From assembly GCA_022599995.1 (NCBI GenBank), contig JAHZLG010000242.1:1-14726 (forward strand): a stretch of 14,726 bases of DNA, written 5' to 3'. This document shows, piece after piece, positions 1 through 7,122 of this stretch (positions are counted from its first letter, which is position 1; each line of letters begins with the position of its first letter). Origin of the DNA: Alphaproteobacteria bacterium (GTDB lineage Bacteria; Pseudomonadota; Alphaproteobacteria; CBDBCS01; JAHZLG01). The translations under genes and the position numbers were made by a program. Under the pieces are notes generated by a model. The model was not told the origin of the DNA, did no database searches, and saw nothing but the letters and a program-made list of their open reading frames with translations.

Positions 1-3000
1 CGTGTAGGCAACATCGACGGTCTGTCCGGCGGTTACTGCTGCAGCGAGATTCAGCGTAATCGACAAGCCGTCAGTGGCGATATCGATACCAGCAGTTGCA
101 TCAAGAGTCACAGGCGCACCATCGACAGTCACAACAAAGTCAGCAGTGTCCGTGTATTTAACACTACCGGCCGAAGGATCGGGGGCAGTAATAGCAGCCG
201 CCATGGTGATAACAATAGCGTCTTTTGCATCATTCAGGGCAATGCCAGAAACAGCAGCATCGCTGATGTTCGATACATATGCCTCAGTGATCGCGGCTGC
301 GGCTTTCGTGCCATCCGTGGAATGGGTGATCGGAACGGCGCCAGCTGCCGCGGGATCGTATGCCACTTGCACCGCGTCGCCCACTGCCAAGCCATCACCG
401 GTGGAGTCAACGGTGAGAACCACCGTTTTGCCGGTAACTTCCACTGTCACCTTTGCGGCATCAACGACAGTGTCATTCACTGTGACGGTAAAGCCAGCAG
501 AGGGAGTCTCTGCAGCAACAACCGCCAGATCAATATCATAGGTGATCGTGATCGTGTTCGCCGTGGCATTAACAGCAATCGCGCCATCCACAACAGGAGC
601 AGCAGCTTCCGCTGTGTTATTGACCGCTGGGGTCGCAGTAATATCGGCCACATCTACGCCACCTGTGCCAGTGCCGGTAAGTTTCGTATCACTCGCTCCA
701 GCTTCCGTATAGGCAACGGTAATAGTTTCACCGAAAGCGACCGGCGCGTTCAAGGTCAGGACGACGGTCATGCCGTCAACCACAACCGAGGTTACCGTCG
801 CAGTAACAGTACCATTCACCACAGTGAAGTCGGCGGTATCGGTGTATGACGCCACCTCGGCAAGTGTTCCATCAAAGGTGAGCGTGATCGTTGCGCCATT
901 GACAACAATCCCGTTTTCTGCCGCCAAGGTAGGCGCAACCGGAGCGGCTGGCGTGTTGTTGGTGGCAGGTTGTGCGGCAAAGGCAGCGACTGCGGCAGTA
1001 TCTGCCCCGGTCAAAGTAGCGTCTGTACCTGGGGCATAGGCCACCGTGATCGTATCAGCATCGGTAACTGCCGCACTAAGCGTGATGGTCACTGTTGAAC
1101 CAGCAACAACAACCCCAGTAACCGTCTCGGTTGTGCCGGATACGGTGAAGTCACTGTCATCGGCATAATCAGCGGCCGCAGTCAGCGCCGAGGTGAACTC
1201 GATCGTGATAGTGTCGCCATTAACCACGACACCTGCTTCTTTAATCGTTGGTGCAACCAAGGGGGTTGCCGCGAATTCGTTTGCAACCGTAACTGCAGTC
1301 GTCAGATCAGCGGCGGCACCTGAAAGGCTTGATAGCGTATCGGCGACAACCACAACTGTGACGTCTTCACCATCTTCCAGGCGAACAGTATCAGTCAAGG
1401 CTAACGCAACGATGTTCCCCGCCACAGTGACTCCGGTCACAACATTGGCAGTTTCCGCCACAGTGACCGTGTAATTGGCGACATCAAAAGCCGCGGCTTG
1501 CATCGGGGAATCAAACACAAGGTAGACACTGCCGTCCGTGACATAGCTCGATGTCAGCGTCGGGGCGGTCGCAGGTGATGCACCGGTAAAGTCAGCAACG
1601 GCAACTGGGGAGGTGTCTTGGCTCGCCAAGCTAAGCGTGTCACCGCCGTCGGCATCATAGGCAAAAGTAGCGTCTTCGCCGTCAGCAACGGCCGTTGTCA
1701 GTGTAAGGGTCAGTTGGTTGCCAGCAACCGAAGCTTCGGTAACGGCATTTGCCGCTTCGCTTCCCGAAGCACCCGACATAACCGTGAAGTCTTTCAGGTC
1801 GGCATAGGCAGCTGCCTCTGTCGCGCCGATCGCGACACTATAGGTCACCACCATGGTGGTGCCATATACCTCGATCGAAACAACTGCTGGGGCATTCGTA
1901 ATACCCGTCGCCGTCGCGCTCGCCGCAGGTTCTGGGGTGGCATCGGTGCTCACCAGCTTGGTAGCCCCACCAGTATACGCAACCTGAAGATCAGTTTCGG
2001 TTGTTGCTGTGTCAAGAGTAAGGGTTACTGTGTTTCCAGCAATCACTGGCTCGCCGGTGAAGACAAAGGTTGCCGCACTGTCACTTAGATCGGTGATGAC
2101 GAAATCAGCATTTGCGAGGTCACCAGAATCGGCTTCTGCCACTTCTCGGGAGAAGGTAAGCACGACCGATGTGCCGTCGGCCACCGCGCTCCGCAACGTC
2201 GGAGCCGTACCGGTGAAATTGGTCGCTGCAGTTGCAGCAATATCAACAACCGCAACTCCATTGAGTCCCACGAGAGCTGGGGCTTCCGCGTCAGCTGGGG
2301 CCGTATAAGCAACAGTGACCGCGTTACCATCAGCAACTGCCGCAACCGCCGCACTCAGGGTCAAGGTTACCAAATTACCTGCGATGGCGACGCCGGTTAC
2401 CGTTAGAGCCGGGTCTGTACCAGCTTCCGTAATGGCGAATTGGGTGCCATCAAGTTCCTGCGTTGCATCGAGAGCAGCAGTGAAACTCATCGTGATGGTC
2501 ATTCCATCAACACCCACCAAAGGCTTGGAGTTCTCCACAACAATTGCGGGAGCAGTTGCTGTTGTGACGGTCGCCGCGGAGGCCACGTGATCCGCCGCAA
2601 CGATAGTCGCGTTCGATGCCCGTGCCAGCGTTGCCGTTTCTTGGCTATCGGCATCATAGGTAACTGCGACCGACGCATCGTCGGCAATGGCTGCATCCAA
2701 GATCAGCGTCAACACCGCCCCATTGATGCTTGCCGAGGCAATCGCAACCGCAGCACCACCCGAGGTCACCGTGAAGTCACCCGCATCTGCATATTCTGCA
2801 GCGGTAGTAGTACCGATGTCTTTGGAGAAGGTCACCGTCACTTCCTTACGGGCGCTTTCGCCTTCGCCGCCGATCGTCACAGCACTCACCACGGGAGGGT
2901 CAGCTTCAGCAGGGGTGCCCGCAGCATTGCTGTTCACGGCATCTTTCGATTGCGCGCCGCTAAAGCTTCGCCCGAGCGCGACGTCTTGCAACGCCGATGA

Positions 3001-4146
3001 TGCAGCGGGGTTGAATGCCACGCGAAGAGACTGGCCAGCCGTGCTCGCCGCATCCAAAACCAAGGTCAGCACGTTGCCATCTAGAGTGTGCCCCGTCCCA
3101 AGTGTCACACCGGTAAGAGTTTCATTACCATCGCCGTCTTCGCCGACAAGATTCACCGTCATTTCGGCAACCAAGTCATCAATATCGCTTCCCGATTTGA
3201 GATCAACATCGCCGCCAAAGACGATAATGACATTCGCGCCCTCGACGCCCACTTCGGCAATCGTCACAGCGGAGTAAAACACCTGCGTTTCGCCTGTGTT
3301 CTCACGATCAACGACCAAGTGTTCGATATTAGAGGGATCAGGAGCATCATTGTCGCGGCTGTCCGCAAACGAGACATCGGCATTCGAGGTAATAGTCGCG
3401 CCACCTACTTCACCGGCACTTCCAAACGAGAAGCTAAGGTTGGCGAAGTCAGCATCCGACGCAAAACTGTCTGCATCCAAGAAACTAACCACAACACTGC
3501 CCGAGCTGGTGTCAACAGTGTAGTCCGTACCCAGCACCAAGACATTTGTTCCTTGATTCAGCACTAACCCCGTGACATCAGTGGTGCCATCAACCGTGAT
3601 CCCGGTCACATCAATCCGCAACTGATTCACGCCGTCGACCGTTTCCGCAACAGCTGAGGTCACAAACGCCTTGTTTGTTACCGTGACACCACGAGTGAAC
3701 GACAAGATTGCTGTCGGCACGACGCCGTCAACGGCAGCCGCATTGGTCAGGGCTTCCACGACCACGTTGTAGGTGTCATTGCTCGCCGCATAGAACACCC
3801 CGTCCGAGTCAACAGCAATCTCATTGCCATCGGAGTCCGTAACCCGGAATTGGATCGAATCAACGTTGGAAACGTCCAATTGATTGAACGTGCCCGCCTG
3901 AACCGCATAGTCATAGGTGGAACCCTGATTGACCTCGGTGGGCAAGCCAACCGGGTCTTTCGGGGTGTACGTTTCTTCTGCTTCTTCGGTGGGTGCGGTA
4001 CCGGCTGGGGAGGGGTCTGTTCCGCACGCGGCCAAAGCCAGCAACGCAAAGCCATACATGTAGGTGGCATTAGACTGCTTCGCGAGGCGCTCACGTGCAA
4101 TACGGGCTTTGTCACGGGCGATAGCGAGTGATTCGTAGGTAGTCAT
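1..4146 (-). CDS. Giant SWM/Ig-like repeat surface lipoprotein, C-terminus beyond window
   Basis: This is one uninterrupted reading frame of 1382 codons from an ATG at 4146 to the window edge, with no stop inside the window. Residues 1-41 look like a lipoprotein signal: a basic stretch (RDKARIARERLAK), a hydrophobic run (about 30-40) and an LAAC lipobox with Cys41. I found no other cysteine in the translation. Residues from about 55 to 415 form divergent Ig-like segments. After that, about nine tandem repeats of roughly 95-120 residues follow (the last is cut), each with the pattern 'V.G..I.ltF...l', 'Y.d..DFTV', 'V.G..VtltL..aV..g..vtVaYt'. This matches the SWM-type repeat known from bacterial surface and motility proteins. 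Composition is rich in Ala, Thr, Val and Asp and poor in Lys. The likely role is a cell-surface or outer-membrane adhesin-like protein; ligand and secretion route are unknown. A GGAG lies about 12 nt before the start. The n-region is unusually long (about 29 residues), so the signal call is moderate. The downstream end, which might show a secretion signal, is not in the window. Confidence 0.85.
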   Translation of the reverse strand, partial: MTTYESLAIARDKARIARERLAKQSNATYMYGFALLALAACGTDPSPAGTAPTEEAEETYTPKDPVGLPTEVNQGSTYDYAVQAGTFNQLDVSNVDSIQFRVTDSDGNEIAVDSDGVFYAASNDTYNVVVEALTNAAAVDGVVPTAILSFTRGVTVTNKAFVTSAVAETVDGVNQLRIDVTGITVDGTTDVTGLVLNQGTNVLVLGTDYTVDTSSGSVVVSFLDADSFASDADFANLSFSFGSAGEVGGATITSNADVSFADSRDNDAPDPSNIEHLVVDRENTGETQVFYSAVTIAEVGVEGANVIIVFGGDVDLKSGSDIDDLVAEMTVNLVGEDGDGNETLTGVTLGTGHTLDGNVLTLVLDAASTAGQSLRVAFNPAASSALQDVALGRSFSGAQSKDAVNSNAAGTPAEADPPVVSAVTIGGEGESARKEVTVTFSKDIGTTTAAEYADAGDFTVTSGGAAVAIASASINGAVLTLILDAAIADDASVAVTYDADSQETATLARASNATIVAADHVASAATVTTATAPAIVVENSKPLVGVDGMTITMSFTAALDATQELDGTQFAITEAGTDPALTVTGVAIAGNLVTLTLSAAVAAVADGNAVTVAYTAPADAEAPALVGLNGVAVVDIAATAATNFTGTAPTLRSAVADGTSVVLTFSREVAEADSGDLANADFVITDLSDSAATFVFTGEPVIAGNTVTLTLDTATTETDLQVAYTGGATKLVSTDATPEPAASATATGITNAPAVVSIEVYGTTMVVTYSVAIGATEAAAYADLKDFTVMSGASGSEAANAVTEASVAGNQLTLTLTTAVADGEDATFAYDADGGDTLSLASQDTSPVAVADFTGASPATAPTLTSSYVTDGSVYLVFDSPMQAAAFDVANYTVTVAETANVVTGVTVAGNIVALALTDTVRLEDGEDVTVVVVADTLSSLSGAAADLTTAVTVANEFAATPLVAPTIKEAGVVVNGDTITIEFTSALTAAADYADDSDFTVSGTTETVTGVVVAGSTVTITLSAAVTDADTITVAYAPGTDATLTGADTAAVAAFAAQPATNNTPAAPVAPTLAAENGIVVNGATITLTFDGTLAEVASYTDTADFTVVNGTVTATVTSVVVDGMTVVLTLNAPVAFGETITVAYTEAGASDTKLTGTGTGGVDVADITATPAVNNTAEAAAPVVDGAIAVNATANTITITYDIDLAVVAAETPSAGFTVTVNDTVVDAAKVTVEVTGKTVVLTVDSTGDGLAVGDAVQVAYDPAAAGAVPITHSTDGTKAAAAITEAYVSNISDAAVSGIALNDAKDAIVITMAAAITAPDPSAGSVKYTDTADFVVTVDGAPVTLDATAGIDIATDGLSITLNLAAAVTAGQTVDVAYT

Positions 4147-4290
4147 AATGTTTGGCTGCTCCAAGGGGGGGCTTTGAAAGTGTTACTGGTCGTCGGCTCG
4201 CAACCGCGTCAATAAAGTCGCAGTCACCCGCCATTCAAGACAGGGAATAAAAAAATGAGGTCAACCAAACAGCAACGCCGTTCGATCTAA

Positions 4291-4322
4291 GAGGAAACAA
4301 TGACTGAGGTCATGTTTTCCTC
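4291..4322. other. Long imperfect inverted repeat, 14-nt arms
   Basis: The left arm GAGGAAACAATGAC (4291-4304) and right arm GTCATGTTTTCCTC (4309-4322) pair at 12 of 14 positions around the loop TGAG. In the minus-strand transcript this stem would lie about 145 nt before the SWM-gene start. Only a short mixed pyrimidine stretch follows it, so it is a structured leader element or operator rather than a clear terminator. Confidence 0.5.
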
Positions 4323-4386
4323 CTCATACAGCACCAATCAATGATTCACTGATTCGAGAGCGTCACCAACGCCTTTTTTGGTGCAA

Positions 4387-4407
4387 CCTTCATCGATTCG
4401 ATGAAGG
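4387..4407. other. Perfect palindrome, 10-bp arms with 1-nt centre
   Basis: CCTTCATCGA, T, TCGATGAAGG is an exact inverted repeat (4387-4396 and 4398-4407). As RNA it would form a stem with a small loop. As DNA it has the form of a dimeric-regulator site. It lies about 240 bp upstream of the SWM-gene ATG and downstream of the candidate promoter, a position compatible with repression or with a leader structure. No regulator is encoded nearby. Confidence 0.45.
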
Positions 4408-4469
4408 GAAAGTGTACTGTTCGGCCATCCTTCAGCGTTTGCACACGAAGGAATCAGGATCTCAAGAAG

Positions 4470-4507
4470 CCCCTTGATATACGTCGAGACGTGAAGGTCT
4501 CAAGGGG
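4470..4507. other. Nested inverted repeat in leader region
   Basis: CCCCTTGA (4470-4477) pairs exactly with TCAAGGGG (4500-4507). Inside is a second short stem, ACGT-CGAG-ACGT (4481-4492). A third segment, TCAAG at 4462-4466, could pair with CTTGA at 4473-4477 instead, giving two mutually exclusive stems. No T-run follows on either strand. If the promoter at 4530-4557 is real, this would be the first structure in the SWM-gene transcript. Confidence 0.4.
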
Positions 4508-4529
4508 AGTCAAAAAGGAATTCGCTTGC

Positions 4530-4557
4530 ATGGTATCACCATAGGACAAGCAGTCAA
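4530..4557 (-). promoter_or_regulatory. Candidate sigma-70 promoter for the SWM-repeat gene
   Basis: On the minus strand TTGACT (4552-4557) is followed after 16 nt by TACCAT (4530-4535), matching the -35 consensus at 5 of 6 and the -10 at 4 of 6. Initiation would leave a leader of roughly 375 nt containing the inverted repeats at 4470-4507, 4387-4407 and 4291-4322. It is the best pair I found in the spacer, but the -10 is mediocre. Confidence 0.35.
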
Positions 4558-4598
4558 GTGTTTACTGAATCTTACCTAACCATGCAAGGGAATTGCAC

Positions 4599-4653
4599 AA
4601 ACATTTTCCTTCGAAATGTTTCAAGTGCACGTTGCTTGTTTCGAGCAAGCAAC
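4599..4653 (-). other. Two tandem hairpins downstream of the oxidoreductase gene
   Basis: GTTGCTTG (4631-4638) pairs exactly with CAAGCAAC (4646-4653) around a 7-nt loop. AAACATTT (4599-4606) pairs exactly with AAATGTTT (4614-4621) around another 7-nt loop. They begin about 72 nt after the oxidoreductase stop codon. They may protect or end that transcript (for example as a 3' stabiliser), but no clean U-run follows, so terminator status is unproven. Confidence 0.4.
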
Positions 4654-4725
4654 AAAGAAGTCTGTTCTCTTTGCCACTGGGGGGCGGGGGCTGCACCCGT
4701 GCTGGGCAACACCAATACCCTACGC

Positions 4726-6930
4726 TCATGCGGGCATCACCGCAACAGCCGTGTCGTGAAACACGGCACCGCCGACTGCGGCACCACCAGCGGCACTGGT
4801 GAGAAAATTGATTCCTTCGCCATCGAGGAATGACGAATCAGCATGAATCGATTCAACGACGACCGTGCTCGGTGCCGCCCCATCGTGCCAACGGGCGTGG
4901 AGACGGATCGTCCCTTGTCGGCTCGTGAGTCGTACGATGGCACCATCATCGATGCCGTGTTTTTGCGCCTCATCGGGGTTAATCAGCACCTCCGGACGTC
5001 CCGCCTGCTTCTTCCCGCCTTCCGTCCGGTTGAACGAGGAGTTCAAGAACGAACGCGACGGCGCAGTAATCAGACGAAAAGGAAAGGCATCATCAGCCTG
5101 CTCAATCACATTATAGTGATCGGCATAGACGGGATAAGGAATGGCTGGACGAACTCCATAGATGGTTTCCTTGCTCGCCCAGTCGGGACGAAAGCGGAAT
5201 TTCTTATCGGGAAAACCGAAGCCTGTGCGAAAGTACGATTCGTCGGCATTACCCTCCAGGTCGATGCCTCCTTGTTCGATAACCCCGTCGATGGAGGGCA
5301 GACCCGACCGGGCCAGGGTGTCCTCGATAAGGTCCTTGGGAGTCATCGCAAATGATTCATGGGCGATGCCGAGTCGAGCCGCAAGGGAGCTGATCACAAA
5401 ATGGTTATGGCGCGCCTCACCCGGGGGTTCGGTCACTTTCAGACTCACATCGAGCGCTGACTGACCATAGGAGGTGTAAAAATCATCGTGCTCGAGAAAA
5501 TTGGTCGCCGGCAACAGCACATCGGCATACTGGCACGTCTCGGTGAACACCTGTTCGTGGACAACGACAAACAGATCATCGCGGGCAAACCCCTGCCGCA
5601 CACGCCGTTGATCGGGACACACCGCTAAGGGGTTGGTGTTTTGAATGATCATCGCATGCACGCCGATCGGGGCAGGCCGCCCCTCTTCATGGGGTGACGC
5701 CTCAGTGGGGGCCGCCTCAGGAGGTGCTTTGGGGAATTCGCCGCGCAGGGCATCGGGATCACCCATCAGCACATCGCCGAGCCGACTCATATCGAGCAGG
5801 CGCGCCTCGCGTGAGGGAGGCGATTGCGCCTGCTCCAGCCCCATCAAGAATGCGCGATCGAGCAGCTTGCCCCCCCACCCCGAGGAAGAATAAAACGCCC
5901 CGCCGCCTTCATACTGCCACTTGCCGCCGACCGCAGGGAGACAACTCACCGCATGCACCTGCATCGGGCCATTACGCGAGCGAGAGAACCCGATGCCGAG
6001 GCGAATAAACGCCCGATCGGTGCGTCCGTACATGGTCGCCAATTGCTCGATAGAATCGGTGGGAATTCCGGTAATAGCCGATGCCCACTCGGGGGAGCGC
6101 ATGCGAAGGTGTTGCTCGAACCCGACAGGATCATCGGTGAACGCCGCCATGTAGGCGCGGTCAGCGGTGCCATCGCGGAACATGCAGTGCATCACCGCAC
6201 AGGCCAACGCCCCATCGGTGCCCGGCTTCGGGGCAATGTGCAGGTCAGCTTGCGCGGCGGTTTGTGTCCGGTAGGGGTCGACAACAATCAGCTTCGCGCC
6301 ACGGGTTTTGCGAGCCTTCACCACGTGCCGCATGACATTGACATGCGTGGCGACCGGGTTGCACCCCCAGATGATGATCAAATCGGCATGTCGCATCGCA
6401 CGCGGATCGGGGCCAGTCAGTTGACCCGCCCCTGCAAGCCATCCCTGATTCGCCATATGGGTGCAGATCGTCTCAAGTTGGCCTGAGAATCCGCCAGCGT
6501 GCCGAAAAGCACGCAGCACGTCGCGCATCACAAACCCCATCGTGCCGGCGTAATGATAGGGGAGCACCGAGGCGGCCCCATAGGTATCGATGGTGTGCCG
6601 CAACCGCTTGGCAACAAAGGCGAGCGCGTCGTCCCACGTGGCGGGCTCGAAGTCGTCCGTACTGCTTGCGGGGGCACTGCACGCGGTTGTGCGGGATTTC
6701 GCCCCCTTGCGGATCATCGGGACGGTCAGGCGATTTGGGTTGTGTACGATTTCGTGGTAGCGGGCGACTTTGGCGCAAATGACGCCATCCGTGTAGGCGT
6801 TGCGCGAGGAGCCATACACACGTTGCACCCTGCCACTGTCGTCGAGCTCAACATCAAGCGAGCAAGCCGACGGGCAATCGTGGGCACAAACAGCTCTCCG
6901 CACACTGGCACCGGCAATGGGATTTTTCAC
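4726..6930 (-). CDS. Molybdopterin-dependent oxidoreductase, large catalytic subunit-like
   Basis: The 734-residue product is a member of the DMSO reductase/formate dehydrogenase-like superfamily, which moves electrons through a bis-MGD molybdenum (or tungsten) centre. The N-terminus has a [4Fe-4S] motif: Cys15, Cys19, Cys23 (CAHDCPSAC) and Cys52 (GVICAK). Family features follow: 'FEPATWDDAL', 'RHADLIIIWGCNPVATH', 'KLIVVDPYRTQTA', 'IIQNTNPLAVCPD', and a C-terminal MGD-binding domain starting near 'FRLITAPSRSFLNSSF'. Cys156 in 'LETIC' sits where some relatives carry the metal ligand; this is tentative. No Tat signal is visible, suggesting a cytoplasmic enzyme. The start is GTG at 6930, supported by GGAG 7 nt upstream. 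Two short Ala/Pro/Ser-rich stretches (about residues 83-93, and between 'GEFPKAP' and 'GVHAMI') look like loop insertions. No electron-transfer subunit or cofactor gene is adjacent, so the substrate cannot be named. Confidence 0.88.
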   Translation of the reverse strand: MKNPIAGASVRRAVCAHDCPSACSLDVELDDSGRVQRVYGSSRNAYTDGVICAKVARYHEIVHNPNRLTVPMIRKGAKSRTTACSAPASSTDDFEPATWDDALAFVAKRLRHTIDTYGAASVLPYHYAGTMGFVMRDVLRAFRHAGGFSGQLETICTHMANQGWLAGAGQLTGPDPRAMRHADLIIIWGCNPVATHVNVMRHVVKARKTRGAKLIVVDPYRTQTAAQADLHIAPKPGTDGALACAVMHCMFRDGTADRAYMAAFTDDPVGFEQHLRMRSPEWASAITGIPTDSIEQLATMYGRTDRAFIRLGIGFSRSRNGPMQVHAVSCLPAVGGKWQYEGGGAFYSSSGWGGKLLDRAFLMGLEQAQSPPSREARLLDMSRLGDVLMGDPDALRGEFPKAPPEAAPTEASPHEEGRPAPIGVHAMIIQNTNPLAVCPDQRRVRQGFARDDLFVVVHEQVFTETCQYADVLLPATNFLEHDDFYTSYGQSALDVSLKVTEPPGEARHNHFVISSLAARLGIAHESFAMTPKDLIEDTLARSGLPSIDGVIEQGGIDLEGNADESYFRTGFGFPDKKFRFRPDWASKETIYGVRPAIPYPVYADHYNVIEQADDAFPFRLITAPSRSFLNSSFNRTEGGKKQAGRPEVLINPDEAQKHGIDDGAIVRLTSRQGTIRLHARWHDGAAPSTVVVESIHADSSFLDGEGINFLTSAAGGAAVGGAVFHDTAVAVMPA

Positions 6931-6972
6931 AAGACATCTCCGAGGGCTGAGGGGGTAACAACAACTGTCGCT

Positions 6973-7077
6973 ATGACATCAATGGCAGAGGCCATGACAT
7001 CAATGGCAGAGGCCATGACGATAATGGCAGACGCCATAACAATAATGACAAAGGCCATGACAACCTTAACGACAATA
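6973..7077. repeat. 21-bp tandem repeats with phased dyads upstream of oxidoreductase
   Basis: Two identical units (6973-6993 and 6994-7014) are followed by two diverged units (7015-7035, 7036-7056) and a weak fifth. Each unit carries a dyad ATGGC-N4-GCCAT, at 6982-6995, 7003-7016 and 7024-7037, with a degraded version (ATGAC-N4-GCCAT) at 7045-7058. The dyads are exactly 21 bp apart, about two helical turns. The array lies about 50-130 bp before the oxidoreductase GTG and just after the argC stop. It could be a multi-site operator or simply a minisatellite. Minus-strand reading meets stop codons. Confidence 0.75.
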
Positions 7078-7122
7078 GCAATGAAACCGAACATGAAAAG
7101 CTTGTGTAGCGACGGAAAACAG

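Larger units (their letters stand above)
4147..4725. other. 579-bp intergenic region rich in inverted repeats
   Basis: This spacer lies between the oxidoreductase stop and the start of the SWM-repeat gene. I see no convincing gene in it. It holds five inverted repeats (4291-4322, 4387-4407, 4470-4507, 4599-4621 and 4631-4653) and a possible minus-strand promoter at 4530-4557, listed separately. None of the hairpins is followed by a clear T-run on either strand, so I do not call an intrinsic terminator. Confidence 0.6.

Noticed and set aside
74..3567. Many plus-strand and short minus-strand open frames across the surface-protein gene
   Set aside because: They are shadows of one continuous minus-strand frame (1-4146) with coherent repeat structure. 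Their Ala/Val/Thr-rich or Arg/Cys-rich translations mirror its skewed codons.
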